NCBI RefSeq assembly: GCF_003075095.1
Contig: NZ_QCZF01000003.1
Coordinates: 310,001-374,000, forward strand
Source: Blastococcus litoris
GTDB taxonomy: Bacteria; Actinomycetota; Actinomycetes; Mycobacteriales; Geodermatophilaceae
DNA: 64,000 bases
Direction of reading: 5' to 3'
Within the stretch, counting starts at the first letter, position 1; each line of letters opens with the position of its first letter. A program made the position numbers and the translations under genes. The notes beneath the pieces are model-generated. The model was not told where the DNA came from and did not search any database. It saw only the letters and a list, made by a program, of their open reading frames with translations. Of the stretch, positions 8,298-17,368 are shown piece by piece.

Positions 8298-8822
8298 GTG
8301 CAGACGCCCGGTGAGTTCGTCCGCGAGCAGGTGACCACGGTCCGCGAGAAGGTGGACCGGGTCGCCGGCAGCGTGGCCGAGTCGGTCGCGGGATCGGTGG
8401 GCGACAAGCCCAGCGTGGCGGCCGTCAGCTCCCAGGTCGGTGAGTTCATCCGCGAGCAGCGCAGCGCTGCCCGGGTGTCCCTGCGCGAGCTGGCCCGCAC
8501 CGCCGGGGTCAGCAACCCGTACCTGTCCCAGGTGGAGCGGGGGCTTCGCAAGCCGTCAGCGGAGATCCTCGCGTCGATCGCCCGGGGCCTGAAGATCTCC
8601 GCCGAATCGCTCTACGAGCAGGCGGGGATCCTCGACCGGCGCTCCGGCAACCCGGACACCGTGGCGGCGATCCGATCGGACGACGCCCTGTCCGAGCGTC
8701 ACAAGGCGGTCCTGCTCGAGCTGTACGAGACCTACGTGCGCGAACACCGAGCTGCACCGACGACCGCCGCAGCGAAGACCTCTTCCCACCCCACAGACAG
8801 CTCTACGAAGGAGTCGGCATGA
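8298..8822 (+). CDS. XRE family transcriptional regulator (Rv0474-like)
   Basis: 174 residues. A Cro/C1-type helix-turn-helix sits at about 54-108 (SLRELARTAGVSNPYLSQVERGLRKPSAE, shown here as family pattern split over the two recognition helices SLRELARTAGV and NPYLSQVERGLRK). The first 50 residues are a charged helical extension. GTG at 8298 is chosen because a well-spaced promoter ends seven bases before it. The stop overlaps the ATG of the HBHA-like gene. In mycobacteria the equivalent gene Rv0474 also precedes hbhA, so control of the surface protein or of itself is likely. Confidence 0.85.
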   Translation: MQTPGEFVREQVTTVREKVDRVAGSVAESVAGSVGDKPSVAAVSSQVGEFIREQRSAARVSLRELARTAGVSNPYLSQVERGLRKPSAEILASIARGLKISAESLYEQAGILDRRSGNPDTVAAIRSDDALSERHKAVLLELYETYVREHRAAPTTAAAKTSSHPTDSSTKESA

Positions 8823-9571
8823 CCCCCACCGAGACCGTGAAGCAGTACGGCGAGACCGTCGTGACCGTGGCCAAGCCGGCCGTCCTGGCCGCCATCGGCG
8901 CCGGTGACCTGGCCGTCGAGCGCGCCAGGACCGTCGTGGCCCAGTTCCGCTCGAAGGCCGAGGCGCTCCCGGGCGAGGCCCAGGTCCAGGCCGACCTGGC
9001 CGTCAAGGAGGCCCGTACCCGGGCCAACGAGGCCGCCGGCAACGCCCGCACCACGGCCCAGCAGCTCGCCGTCGCCGTCCGTCCCGAGGTGCTCCGCACC
9101 ACCGTCGCCGGCCTGGTCGAGACCGCCCGCACCCAGGCGCTGGCCACCGTCGAGTCCCTGGCCGCCCACGGCGCCGAGGTCGTCGAGGAGCTGCGCCAGC
9201 AGCCCGGCTTCCGCCGGGTCGTGCGTCGTGCCGAGCGCGCCGTCGACACCGTCGAGGACACCCTGGAGGACGTGCTCGAGGAGACGGCCGAGGTCGTCGT
9301 CGAGGCCTCCAACGAGGTGACCTCGGTCGCGCAGAAGACCGCCGCCAAGGCGACCAAGGTCGCTGCCAAGGCCGAGAGCACGGTCGAGGACGCCGCCGAG
9401 GGCACCAAGGCGACCGCCGAGAAGGCCGTCGAGGCCAAGCCGGTCAAGCCCGCCGCCAAGAAGACGACCGCCGCCCGCAAGGCCCCGGCGAAGTCCACCT
9501 CGGCCCGCGTGACCCGCGCCCGCACCGCCAAGCCGGCCGACCCGACCGCGGTGCCCGCCAAGAAGAACTGA
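8819..9571 (+). CDS. HBHA-like heparin-binding protein with Lys/Ala-rich tail
   Basis: 250 residues, nearly all helical and rich in Ala, Glu, Val and Lys. The N-terminal two thirds predict a coiled coil; the C terminus (about 165-250) is repetitive and lysine rich (KPAAKKTTAARKAPAK), as in mycobacterial heparin-binding haemagglutinin, whose tail binds glycosaminoglycans and DNA. No signal peptide is seen, which is also true of HBHA. In a soil-type organism the adhesin role is doubtful; a cell-envelope or nucleoid-associated role is equally possible. AAGGAG at 8808-8813 precedes ATG 8819, which overlaps the regulator stop. Confidence 0.8.
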   Translation: MTPTETVKQYGETVVTVAKPAVLAAIGAGDLAVERARTVVAQFRSKAEALPGEAQVQADLAVKEARTRANEAAGNARTTAQQLAVAVRPEVLRTTVAGLVETARTQALATVESLAAHGAEVVEELRQQPGFRRVVRRAERAVDTVEDTLEDVLEETAEVVVEASNEVTSVAQKTAAKATKVAAKAESTVEDAAEGTKATAEKAVEAKPVKPAAKKTTAARKAPAKSTSARVTRARTAKPADPTAVPAKKN

Positions 9572-9597
9572 CGTCCCCCCGACGTCGGACCACCGAC

Positions 9598-9635
9598 CAG
9601 GGCCCCGGAGCTGCGTGCAGCGCTCCGGGGCCCTG
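9598..9635 (+). terminator. intrinsic-type terminator after hbhA-like gene
   Basis: CAGGGCCCCGGAG and CTCCGGGGCCCTG form a perfect 13-base stem around a 12-base loop. No T-run follows, as is usual in high-GC actinobacteria. Confidence 0.8.
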
Positions 9636-9692
9636 TCGCGTCCGTGGGCGCTCCCGGGCCCGCGATCCCGGGGATACCGGGCCCCCTGCGGG

Positions 9693-9698
9693 TAGGCT
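9693..9698 (+). promoter_or_regulatory. -10 element, leaderless promoter
   Basis: TAGGCT seven bases before ATG 9706. Confidence 0.5.
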
Positions 9699-9705
9699 CG
9701 GCCCC

Positions 9706-9993
9706 ATGGCGACGTTCGACGGGCTGGTGCTGCTCGTGCTCTACGTGGGCGCCCAGGCGCTCACGCTGTGGGCATTCGTCGATGCGCTGATCCGTCCCGC
9801 GGCCGGTTTCGTGGCCTCCGGCAAGCTGACCAAGCCGGGGTGGGCCGCGATCACCGGCCTCGCGGCGCTGGTCATCTTCTGGCAGCAGAACCCGATGACG
9901 CTGTTCGGGCTGCCCGCCGTCATCGCCGCGATCGTCTACCTGGTCGACGTGCGCCCGGCCGTCCGCGGGCTGCCGCGCGGCAACAGCTGGTGA
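9706..9993 (+). CDS. DUF2516 small membrane protein (Rv0476-like)
   Basis: 95 residues with two or three hydrophobic helices (LVLLVLYVGAQALTLWAFVD, WAAITGLAALVIFW, IAAIVYLVDV). The length and pattern fit DUF2516, found after hbhA in mycobacteria (Rv0476). Function is unknown. It has its own leaderless-type promoter and is followed by a hairpin shared with the convergent pspC-like gene. Confidence 0.8.
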   Translation: MATFDGLVLLVLYVGAQALTLWAFVDALIRPAAGFVASGKLTKPGWAAITGLAALVIFWQQNPMTLFGLPAVIAAIVYLVDVRPAVRGLPRGNSW

Positions 9994-9998
9994 CCCGG

Positions 9999-10020
9999 CC
10001 CGCCTCGGCGGGCCGCCCGC
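9999..10020. terminator. hairpin between convergent genes
   Basis: CGGCCCGC-CTCG-GCGGGCCG, an 8-base stem with a tetraloop just after the DUF2516 stop and just before the stop of the leftward PspC gene; it could terminate both. Confidence 0.6.
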
Positions 10021-10215
10021 TCAGTCGGCGGGGATGAAGAGCCAGAGCAGCAGGTAGGCGATGAACTGCGGGCCGGGGAGCACGCAGGAGATCACGAACG
10101 CCAGGCGGAGGCCGTTGCGGGAGAGCCCGTACCGGCGGGCGATGCCGGCGCAGACGCCGCCGATCACCTTGTTGCGGGAGTCCCTGCGCAGCGGGAGGTT
10201 CGCGGGCACCGTCAT
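10021..10215 (-). CDS. PspC domain protein
   Basis: 64 residues made of one PspC domain: RDSRNKVIGGVCAGIARRYGL (read as a basic amphipathic start followed by GGVCAGIA) then a hydrophobic helix FIAYLLLWLFIPAD. PspC proteins sit in the inner membrane and take part in envelope stress responses. ATG at 10215 is supported by a -10 element upstream. No other phage-shock gene is next to it. Confidence 0.85.
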   Translation of the reverse strand: MTVPANLPLRRDSRNKVIGGVCAGIARRYGLSRNGLRLAFVISCVLPGPQFIAYLLLWLFIPAD

Positions 10216-10223
10216 GCCGCCCG

Positions 10224-10229
10224 ACCCTA
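10224..10229 (-). promoter_or_regulatory. -10 element of pspC-like gene
   Basis: TAGGGT on the minus strand, eight bases before the ATG at 10215. Confidence 0.45.
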
Positions 10230-10296
10230 CGGGTGATCGCCGACGCTCGCGGCCGTGCGCCCGGCCGAGCGGCGCCGGCCGCGTCCGGGACGGCGC

Positions 10297-11136
10297 TCAG
10301 CGGCTGAAGACGCCGTCGGGGGGCTCGGGGGAGTCGACGGCGTCGGCGTCGAGGACCGGTTGCGCGCCCTTCGCGAAGCGGTCGAGGTCGGCGCCGTGGA
10401 CGACACGGGCCGGCATCGGGTCGCGGGCGCACCGGCGGACGTACCCGTCGATCGGCAGCTCGGCGTCGGAGGCGACGGCGACCAGGTTGCCGAAGCGCCG
10501 GCCGCGCATCGTCCCGGGCTCGGCGAGCAGGCAGACGGAGCGGAAGACCGAGCGGAGGGTGGCGACCTGGGCGCGGGCGAACCGCAGGGGCGGGCCGTCG
10601 GCGACGTTGGCCGTGTAGACGCCGCCCGCTCGCAGCACCCGGTGGGCCTCCGCGGCGAACTCCGCGCTGGTCAGGTGGGCGGGGGTGCGGGCCCCGGCGA
10701 AGACGTCGCAGACGACGACGTCGGCGCTGCCGGTGTGCAGCGCGGCCAGACCCACGCGGGCGTCCTCCGCTCGGACCCGGATCCGGGCACCCCGGGGGAG
10801 CGGCAGGTGCTCCCGCACGAGGTCGGTGAGCGGCTGGTCGATCTCGACGACGCGCTGCCGGGAGCCCGGGCGGGTGACCGCGACGTAGCGGGGCAGGGTG
10901 AGCGCACCGCCGCCGAGGTGCGCGACGTCGATCGGGGCGCCGGGTTCGGCCGCGAGGTCCAGGACGTGACCCATGCGGCGGACGTACTCGAACTCGAGGT
11001 GCGACGGATCGTCGAGGTCGACGTGCGACTGCGGGGTGCCGTTCACCAGCAGCATCCACGAGCCGTCGCGGTCGGCGTCGCCGAGCAGCTCGGCCGTCCC
11101 GCCCGCCACCTCCGTCGGGCCGGGGGGAGGCCTCAC
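10297..11136 (-). CDS. spermidine synthase-like methyltransferase-fold protein
   Basis: 279 residues with the spermidine synthase/Rossmann pattern: YVRRMGHVLDL, VAHLGGGALTLPRYV (nucleotide-binding glycine loop), RVVEIDQPLTDLVREHL, VVCDVFAG and HLTSAEFAAEAHRVLRAGGV. Many actinobacteria carry such stand-alone homologues with unproven polyamine activity. GTG at 11136 overlaps the stop of the upstream methyltransferase gene (GTGA), so the two are translated together. The substrate is unknown. Confidence 0.8.
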   Translation of the reverse strand: MRPPPGPTEVAGGTAELLGDADRDGSWMLLVNGTPQSHVDLDDPSHLEFEYVRRMGHVLDLAAEPGAPIDVAHLGGGALTLPRYVAVTRPGSRQRVVEIDQPLTDLVREHLPLPRGARIRVRAEDARVGLAALHTGSADVVVCDVFAGARTPAHLTSAEFAAEAHRVLRAGGVYTANVADGPPLRFARAQVATLRSVFRSVCLLAEPGTMRGRRFGNLVAVASDAELPIDGYVRRCARDPMPARVVHGADLDRFAKGAQPVLDADAVDSPEPPDGVFSR

Positions 11137-11996
11137 GTCGGCGCGACCGCCGACCACCGCACCGTCACCTCGCCGTGCCGCCACCGCCGCGACGAGCCCA
11201 CCATCGGCCAGCCCTGCTCGGCCAGCGCCTCGACCGCCGCCGCCCAGCGCTGGCGCGGGCCGAAGGTCGACAGCCCCGCGGCCGCCGCCCACGCCGCGTC
11301 GAACGCCCGCAGGAAGTCGTGCACCGGCTGGCCGGGCACGTTGTGGTGGATCAGCGCCTTGGGCAGCCGCTCCGCGAGGTCGGACGGCGTGGCGATGTCC
11401 GCGACCCGCGTGGCGAGCGTGAGGGTCAGCGGGCCGTCGGCGTCCAGCGCCACCCACGCCGAGCGACGTCCCCACTCGTCGCAGGTGCCCTCGACGATCA
11501 GGCCACCGGGCGCCAGGGCAGCCCGCATCGTGTCCCACGCCCGAGCCGCCGACTCCTCGTCGTACTGGCGGAGCACGTTGAACGCCCGTACGACCACCGG
11601 CTGCAGCCCGGCCAGCTCGAAGCCCCCCACGCGGAAGTCCACGCGCGGCGGGTCGCGGTCGGCCTCGACGGCCGTCACCCGCGCGGGGTCGATCTCCAGG
11701 CCCACGACCTCCAGGCCGTCGACCTCGGGCCCCAGCCGCTCGACGAGCTCGAGCGTCGTGACGGCGGACGACCCGTAGCCCAGGTCGACGACCAGCGGGC
11801 GGGCGGAGTCGCGCAGCCGCGGCACCTGGGTCGCCACCAGCCACCGGTCGACCCGGCGCAGCCGGTTGGCGTTCGTCGTCCCCCGTGTCGGCAGCCCCAG
11901 GGCGCGGGCGCGCCCGGCCGCCAGCCGGGGGGCCTTGCGGTGCGGAGCAGGGGACAGCGATGCCCGCTGCTTGTGCCCGCCCCCCGCCTCGCTCAC
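11133..11996 (-). CDS. class I SAM-dependent methyltransferase-like protein
   Basis: 287 residues. VVDLGYGSSAVTTLEL is a motif-I SAM loop and LEVVGLEIDPARV is motif II; DTMRAALAPGGLIVEG fits motif IV/V. The N-terminal 45 residues are basic and low in complexity. GTG start at 11994-11996. It overlaps the spermidine synthase-like gene and is divergent from murB. Substrate cannot be told from sequence. Confidence 0.8.
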   Translation of the reverse strand: MSEAGGGHKQRASLSPAPHRKAPRLAAGRARALGLPTRGTTNANRLRRVDRWLVATQVPRLRDSARPLVVDLGYGSSAVTTLELVERLGPEVDGLEVVGLEIDPARVTAVEADRDPPRVDFRVGGFELAGLQPVVVRAFNVLRQYDEESAARAWDTMRAALAPGGLIVEGTCDEWGRRSAWVALDADGPLTLTLATRVADIATPSDLAERLPKALIHHNVPGQPVHDFLRAFDAAWAAAAGLSTFGPRQRWAAAVEALAEQGWPMVGSSRRWRHGEVTVRWSAVAPT

Positions 11997-12018
11997 CGGT
12001 CCGGAGGGTAGTCCCGGT

Positions 12019-12024
12019 TAGCGT
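12019..12024 (+). promoter_or_regulatory. -10 element, leaderless promoter of murB
   Basis: TAGCGT six bases before GTG 12031. Confidence 0.55.
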
Positions 12025-12030
12025 GGTGCC

Positions 12031-13047
12031 GTGCAGGTGCGATCCGACGTCCGTCTGGCGGACCTCACCACCCTCGCCGTCGGCGGCCCGATCGCGCGGC
12101 TGATCGAGGTCGAGGACGCCGCTGAACTCGTCGCGGCGGTGCGCGCGGCCGACGAGGACGGCACCCCGCTGCTGGTCCTCGGGGGCGGCTCGAACGTGGT
12201 CGCGCCGGACGAGGGGTGGCCCGGCGACGTCGTCCTCGTCCGCTCGCGGGGCATCGAGCGCGACGGTGACAGCCTCACCGTCCAGGCCGGGCACGACTGG
12301 GACGAGCTGGTGGCCCACACCGTCGAGAACCGGCTGGCCGGCATCGAGGCGCTGTCCGGCATCCCGGGCTCGACCGGCGCCACCCCGATCCAGAACGTGG
12401 GCGCCTACGGCCAGGAGGTCGCGCAGACGATCACGGCCGTGCGCGTGTACGACCGGGCGGAGAAGTCGGAGCGCACGCTCACGCCGGCCGACTGCGGCTT
12501 CGCCTACCGCGACAGCCGGCTCAAGCGGGACCCGGGCCGGTTCGTCGTCCTCGACGTCACGTTCGCGCTGCAGCCGGGCGCGGGGTCGCGTCCGGTCACC
12601 TACGCCGAGCTGGCGCGCACGCTGGGCGTGGAGATCGGGGAACCGGCGCCGCTGGCCGACGTCCGGGAGGCCGTGCTCCGGCTGCGCCGCGGCAAGGGCA
12701 TGGTCTGGGACCCCGCCGACCCGGACAGCCGCAGCGCCGGCTCGTTCTTCACCAATCCGATCGTGCCCGCGGAGAAGGCGGTCGAGGGCTGCCCCAGCTG
12801 GCCGGCCGGCGACGGGCTGGTCAAGCTGAGCGCCGCCTGGCTCGTCCAGCACGGCGGCTTCGGCCGCGGCACGCGCGACGGCCGCGTCGGGACGTCGTCC
12901 AAGCACAGTCTCGCCCTCACCACCGAGGACGGCGCCACCGCGGCCGAGCTGCTCGCGTTCGCCGGCCGGGTGGTCGCGACGGTCGAGGAGCGGTTCGGCG
13001 TCACGCTCGAGCGCGAGCCCACCGCCGTCCGGCCGCCGACCTCCTAG
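12031..13047 (+). CDS. murB: UDP-N-acetylenolpyruvoylglucosamine reductase MurB
   Basis: 338 residues. MurB is the cytoplasmic FAD enzyme that reduces UDP-GlcNAc-enolpyruvate to UDP-MurNAc with NADPH in peptidoglycan synthesis. Visible landmarks: [25 protein letters not shown] (FAD site), [20 protein letters not shown], and SAGSFFTNP with the catalytic serine. It is the longer actinobacterial type. Start GTG 12031 fits the leaderless promoter. It is convergent with the SDR gene, the two stops one base apart. Confidence 0.96.
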   Translation: MQVRSDVRLADLTTLAVGGPIARLIEVEDAAELVAAVRAADEDGTPLLVLGGGSNVVAPDEGWPGDVVLVRSRGIERDGDSLTVQAGHDWDELVAHTVENRLAGIEALSGIPGSTGATPIQNVGAYGQEVAQTITAVRVYDRAEKSERTLTPADCGFAYRDSRLKRDPGRFVVLDVTFALQPGAGSRPVTYAELARTLGVEIGEPAPLADVREAVLRLRRGKGMVWDPADPDSRSAGSFFTNPIVPAEKAVEGCPSWPAGDGLVKLSAAWLVQHGGFGRGTRDGRVGTSSKHSLALTTEDGATAAELLAFAGRVVATVEERFGVTLEREPTAVRPPTS

Positions 13048-13048
13048 C

Positions 13049-13831
13049 TCAGCTCTCCCGCGCGACCTTGTGCTGGGCGGCCTGCGCGAGGGGGCGGACC
13101 ACCAGCAGGTCGATGTTCACGTGGTTCGGCCGGGTGACCGCCCACGCGATGCAGTCGGCGACGTCCTCGGCCACCAGCGGCTCGCGCACGCCGCGGTAGA
13201 CGGCGTCGGCCTTGTCCGCCGAGCCCAGCCGGTTGAGCGAGAACTCCTCCGTGCGCACCATCCCCGGCGCGATCTCGATCACCCGCACCGGCTCGCCGTT
13301 CAGCTCCAGCCGCAGCGTCTCCGCCAGCGTGTGCACCCCGTGCTTCGCCGCCGTGTACGACGCCCCGCCCTCGTACGAGACGAGCGCCGCCGTCGAGCTG
13401 ACGAACAGCACGTCTCCTGCCCCGGAGGCGCGCAGCGCCGGGAGCAGGGCCTTGGTCAGGCGCACCGTGCCCAGCACGTTCACCTCGTACGTCCGCGCCC
13501 AGGAGTCGAGGTCGGCGTCCGCGACCTGCTGGGCGTCGAAGGCGCCGCCGGCGTTGTTGACCAGCACGTCCACCCGGTCCAGCGCGGCCGCGAACTCCTC
13601 GACCGATGCCGGATCGGTCACGTCGAGCGCGACGGCCCTCCCGCCGGTGGACTCAGCGAGCGCCTCCAGCCGGTCCAGTCGCCGGGCGGCCAGGACGACG
13701 TCGAAACCCTCGGCGGCCAGCCGGGCGGCGGTCGCCGCACCGATGCCGCTGGACGCACCGGTGACGACGGCGGTGCGCCCCGATCCGGGAAGCGGACGGG
13801 CGGGGGAGTGGGACGGCTCGGTACCGGGCAT
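13049..13831 (-). CDS. short-chain dehydrogenase/reductase (Rv0484c-like)
   Basis: 260 residues with a classical SDR layout: [12 protein letters not shown] cofactor loop, LDVTDP, NNAGGAF, and SYTAAKHG with the YxxxK catalytic pair. The N terminus is about 18 residues longer than the cofactor fold. ATG at 13831 is preferred over ATG 13840 because a -10 element lies seven bases before it. The substrate is unknown. Position matches Rv0484c between murB and mshA in mycobacteria. Confidence 0.88.
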   Translation of the reverse strand: MPGTEPSHSPARPLPGSGRTAVVTGASSGIGAATAARLAAEGFDVVLAARRLDRLEALAESTGGRAVALDVTDPASVEEFAAALDRVDVLVNNAGGAFDAQQVADADLDSWARTYEVNVLGTVRLTKALLPALRASGAGDVLFVSSTAALVSYEGGASYTAAKHGVHTLAETLRLELNGEPVRVIEIAPGMVRTEEFSLNRLGSADKADAVYRGVREPLVAEDVADCIAWAVTRPNHVNIDLLVVRPLAQAAQHKVARES

Positions 13832-13838
13832 GAAGCCC

Positions 13839-13844
13839 ATCCTG
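13839..13844 (-). promoter_or_regulatory. -10 element of the SDR gene
   Basis: CAGGAT on the minus strand, seven bases before the ATG at 13831. Confidence 0.5.
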
Positions 13845-13921
13845 ACGTTGTTGCAGGATTGACGAGTCGACAGGGGGCCCGGACGGCCCCGCCACCAGCG
13901 GACGAGAGCGGGAGGAACGCC

Positions 13922-15256
13922 GTGCCCGCTCGCCGCTTCCCCCGCTCCGGCGCGCCCCGGCGCGTGGCCACGCTGTCGGTGCACACCAGCCCGCTCGACC
14001 AGCCCGGCGCCGGCGACGCGGGTGGCATGAACGTCTACATCGTCGAGGCCTCGCGCCGCCTCGCCGCCCGCGGCATCGAGGTCGACATCTTCACCCGCGC
14101 CACCTCCAGCGACCTCCCCCCGGTGGTCGAGATGAGCCCGGGCGTGACGGTCCGGCACGTCAGCGCCGGCCCGTTCGAGGGCCTGGGCAAGGAGGAGCTC
14201 CCCGCCCAGCTGTGCGCCTTCACGGCGGCGGTCCTGCGCGAGGAGGCCCAGCACGAACCGGGCTTCTACGACGTCGTCCACTCCCACTACTGGCTCTCCG
14301 GCCAGGTCGGCTGGCTCGCCCGCGACCGCTGGAGCGTCCCGCTCATCCACACCGCGCACACCCTCGCCAAGGTGAAGAACGAGGCCCTCGCCGACGGCGA
14401 CCGGCCCGAGCCGCGCGCCCGCGTGATCGGCGAGGAGCAGGTCGTCGCGGAGGCCGACCGGCTGATCGCCAACACCGAGGAGGAGGCCCGGCAGCTGGTC
14501 CGCCTCTACGACGCCGACCCCGCGCGCACCCTCGTCGTCCCACCCGGGGTCGACCTCGAGCGCTTCTGCCCCGGGGGGCGGGCCGCCGCCCGCCGCGCCG
14601 TCGGCATGCCCGAGGACGCGGTCGTGCTGCTGTTCGTGGGTCGCATCCAGCCGCTCAAGGCCCCCGACGTCCTGCTGCACGCCGCCGCGCACCTGCTGCG
14701 CGACGAGCCGGCCCTCCGCCGCCGGCTCCGCGTCCACGTCGTCGGCGCGCCGAGCGGCTCGGGGCTCGACGCCCCCGAGCAGCTGCAGAAGCTCGCCGGC
14801 GACCTGGGCATCGCCGACGTCGTCACGTTCTTCCCGCCGCAGCCGCCGGAGCGGCTGGCCGACCACTACCGGGCCGCCGACGTCACCGTCGTCCCGAGCC
14901 ACAACGAGTCCTTCGGGCTCGTCGCGCTCGAGGCCCAGGCCTGCGGCACCCCCGTCGTCGCCGCGGCCGTCGGTGGCCTGCGCACCGCCGTCCGGGACGG
15001 CGTCTCGGGTGTTCTCGTCGACGGCCACGACCCGCGCGACTACGCCACCGCCGTCCGTGCCGTGCTGGTCCGCCGCGAGCTGCTGGCGGCAGGCGCCCGC
15101 CGGCACGCCGGGCTGTTCTCGTGGGACCGCACCGCCGACGCCCTCGTGGCCGCCTACTCCTCGGCCGCCGAGGAGATGGGCCGTGCGCCCCGCCCGGTGC
15201 GCCACTCCGCGATCGGCCCGCTGCGGGCGCTCCCCGGCGTGCAGGTGGCCCGGTGA
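13922..15256 (+). CDS. mshA: D-inositol-3-phosphate glycosyltransferase MshA
   Basis: 444 residues, GT-B fold family 4 glycosyltransferase that joins GlcNAc from UDP-GlcNAc to 1D-myo-inositol 3-phosphate, the first step of mycothiol synthesis. Seen: [18 protein letters not shown] near the N terminus, [32 protein letters not shown], and the donor-binding [21 protein letters not shown] 13922 has GGAGGA at 13911-13916. The stop overlaps the next GTG. Presence of mshA implies mycothiol is the low-molecular-weight thiol. Confidence 0.96.
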   Translation: MPARRFPRSGAPRRVATLSVHTSPLDQPGAGDAGGMNVYIVEASRRLAARGIEVDIFTRATSSDLPPVVEMSPGVTVRHVSAGPFEGLGKEELPAQLCAFTAAVLREEAQHEPGFYDVVHSHYWLSGQVGWLARDRWSVPLIHTAHTLAKVKNEALADGDRPEPRARVIGEEQVVAEADRLIANTEEEARQLVRLYDADPARTLVVPPGVDLERFCPGGRAAARRAVGMPEDAVVLLFVGRIQPLKAPDVLLHAAAHLLRDEPALRRRLRVHVVGAPSGSGLDAPEQLQKLAGDLGIADVVTFFPPQPPERLADHYRAADVTVVPSHNESFGLVALEAQACGTPVVAAAVGGLRTAVRDGVSGVLVDGHDPRDYATAVRAVLVRRELLAAGARRHAGLFSWDRTADALVAAYSSAAEEMGRAPRPVRHSAIGPLRALPGVQVAR

Positions 15257-15759
15257 GCCGCACCGTCGCCGAGCTGGACGCCGTCATCGAGCAGACCCTG
15301 CGCGACAGCGAGCTCGTCCACGAGCACCCGGGCCCCGGCAGGTGGCTGGTCGACCTCCCCGGGACCAAGAAGCTCAAGACCGTCTGCGGCCTCATCGTCG
15401 GCGAGCACGCCCTCCGCGTGGAGGCCTTCGTCTGCCGCCAGCCGGACGAGAACCGCGAGCAGCTGTGGACCTTCCTGCTGCAGCACAACGCGCGGATGTA
15501 CGGCGTCGCCTACTCGATCGACGGCGTCGGGGACGTCTACCTGACCGGCCGGCTCCCGCACGCCGCCGTCACCCCCGAGGAGATCGACCGCATCCTCGGC
15601 TCGGTCCTCACCTACGCCGACGACCACTTCAACGCCATGCTGGAGATCGGGTTCGGCACCTCGATCCGCCGGGAGTGGGAGTGGCGGGTCAAGCGCGGGG
15701 AGTCGCTGCGCAACCTCGAGGCCTTCGCGGCGTTCGCCGACCCCACCCGCCGGGCGTGA
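15253..15759 (+). CDS. YbjN domain protein (Rv0487-like)
   Basis: 168 residues with a YbjN/sensory-transduction-like fold: [42 protein letters not shown], and [22 protein letters not shown] (quoted in pieces). YbjN proteins resemble secretion chaperones and often follow mshA in actinobacteria. Function is not established. GTG 15253 overlaps the mshA stop and its own stop overlaps the MFS start, giving a three-gene coupled run. Confidence 0.85.
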   Translation: MSRTVAELDAVIEQTLRDSELVHEHPGPGRWLVDLPGTKKLKTVCGLIVGEHALRVEAFVCRQPDENREQLWTFLLQHNARMYGVAYSIDGVGDVYLTGRLPHAAVTPEEIDRILGSVLTYADDHFNAMLEIGFGTSIRREWEWRVKRGESLRNLEAFAAFADPTRRA

Positions 15760-17312
15760 CCGCGGAGCCATCCTCGCCCGGCTACCCGAGGCGCTGGTGG
15801 GTCCTCGCCACCATGACCGTCTGCCTGCTCGTGGTCATCACGGGGAACACGATCCTCAACGTCGCCATCCCCACCGTGCAGCGGGAGCTGGCGGCCACCC
15901 AGGGCGAGCTGCAGTGGGCCGTGGACGCCTACATCCTCGTGTTCGCCGGGCTGCTGTTCACCTGGGGCATCGTCGGTGACCGCATCGGCCGCAAGCGCGT
16001 CCTGCTCATCGGTCTGACGGTCTTCGCCGTCGGGTCCGTGCTCGCCGCGTTCAGCGACAGCGCGATCGAGCTGATCGCCTGGCGCGCGGTCATGGGCGTC
16101 GGCGGCGCCGCGGTCCAGCCCACCACCCTGGCGGTCATCACCAACGTCTTCCCGCCCCGCGAGCGCGGCCGGGCGATCGGCGTCTGGGCCGGCACCGCCG
16201 GGATCGGCGTCGCCGGCGGACCGCTCGCCGGCGGGGCGGTGCTGGAGCACTTCTGGTGGGGCTCGGTCTTCCTCGTCGGCGTCCCGGTCGCCCTCCTCGG
16301 CATCGTCGCCGTCCTGGCGTTCGTCCCCGAGTCCCGGGACCCCTCGCCCGGACGGCTGGACATCTCGGGGGTGCTGCTGTCGATCCTCGCGCTCGCCGGG
16401 GTGGTGTACGGGCTCATCCGGGGCGGCTCCGGCGTGGGCTGGACGACGCCGGGCGTGCTGGTGCCGCTGATCGGCGGGCTCCTGCTCCTGGCGCTCTTCG
16501 TCCAGCTCCAGCGGCGGTCGTCGCACCCGGCGCTCGACGTCAGCCTGTTCCGCAACCCGGCCTTCTCCGCCGCCGCAGCCGCGCTCGGGCTGAACTTCTT
16601 CGCCCTGCTCGGCGCGACGTTCTACCTCGTCTTCTACCTGCAGGGCGTCCGCGGGTACACGCCTCTGCAGAGCGGCGCCGCGCTCATCCCCGTGGCCGTG
16701 GGCATGGCCGTCATGGCGCCGCGCAGCTCCGGCCTGGCCGAACGGTTCGGCGCGAAGGCCGTGTGCGCAGGGGGCTTCGGCCTCATCGCCCTGTCCTTCC
16801 TGGGCATCCAGCTGCTGGACCTCACGAGCCCGGTCTGGTTGCTGCTGGTCGTGCTGAGCGTGCAGGGCCTCGGCATGGGCGCGGTGATGGCCCCCGCCAC
16901 CGAGTCGATCATGTCCGTCGTGCCCCGGGAGAAGGCCGGCGCCGGGGCGGCGGTGAACAACTCCGTCCGCCAGGTCGGAGGCGCCCTGGGCGTCGCCATC
17001 CTCGGCTCGGTCCTCGCTGCCTCCTACTCGGCCAACCTCGGCAGCGCGGTCGACGTGCTCCCGGCGGAGGTCCGCGCGGAGGCCAGCCAGTCGATCGTCG
17101 CCACGCTCGAGGCTGCCCGGGTGGCCCAGGACGGTGGGGACGCCTACGCCGCGCAGGCCGCGGCCGACCTGGTCGAGCCGGCCCGCGAGGCCTTCGTCTC
17201 CGCCATGCACGTGACCGCTGTCTTCACCGCCCTGGCGGCCCTGATCGCAGCGGTGGTCGTCCTCGTGTGGCTCCCGGGACGGCGGAGGAGCGTGGCCCTG
17301 GTCACGGACTGA
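15756..17312 (+). CDS. MFS transporter, DHA2 (14-TMS) drug exporter type
   Basis: 518 residues with about 14 hydrophobic segments. Motif A appears as GIVGDRIGRKRVLLIG and motif C-like AGTAGIGVAGGPLAGG, typical of proton-driven DHA2 efflux pumps (EmrB/QacA group). VNNSVRQVGGALGVAILG is also characteristic. Substrate is unknown. GTG 15756 overlaps the YbjN stop. Location after mshA-ybjN is not seen in mycobacteria, where a LysE-type gene is found, so this may be a lineage replacement. Confidence 0.9.
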   Translation: MTAEPSSPGYPRRWWVLATMTVCLLVVITGNTILNVAIPTVQRELAATQGELQWAVDAYILVFAGLLFTWGIVGDRIGRKRVLLIGLTVFAVGSVLAAFSDSAIELIAWRAVMGVGGAAVQPTTLAVITNVFPPRERGRAIGVWAGTAGIGVAGGPLAGGAVLEHFWWGSVFLVGVPVALLGIVAVLAFVPESRDPSPGRLDISGVLLSILALAGVVYGLIRGGSGVGWTTPGVLVPLIGGLLLLALFVQLQRRSSHPALDVSLFRNPAFSAAAAALGLNFFALLGATFYLVFYLQGVRGYTPLQSGAALIPVAVGMAVMAPRSSGLAERFGAKAVCAGGFGLIALSFLGIQLLDLTSPVWLLLVVLSVQGLGMGAVMAPATESIMSVVPREKAGAGAAVNNSVRQVGGALGVAILGSVLAASYSANLGSAVDVLPAEVRAEASQSIVATLEAARVAQDGGDAYAAQAAADLVEPAREAFVSAMHVTAVFTALAALIAAVVVLVWLPGRRRSVALVTD

Positions 17313-17332
17313 CCCCAAGGTGGAACGCACGG

Positions 17333-17361
17333 TTGACGACACGCCTCGCTCCGCCGACATT
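17333..17361 (+). promoter_or_regulatory. promoter of the KBL/BioF-like gene (leaderless)
   Basis: -35 TTGACG (17333-17338), 17-base spacer, -10 GACATT (17356-17361), seven bases to GTG 17369. Confidence 0.65.
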
Positions 17362-17368
17362 GGTCGGC

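Noticed and set aside
10297-12906. One minus-strand frame of 869 codons covering the spermidine synthase-like gene and the opposite strand of murB
   Set aside because: Only the part from GTG 11136 matches a family; the upstream part is the shadow of the methyltransferase gene and of murB.
13049-15205. 718-codon minus-strand frame joining the SDR to sequence opposite mshA
   Set aside because: The N-terminal 450 codons are low-complexity shadow; SDR homology and the -10 element put the start at 13831.
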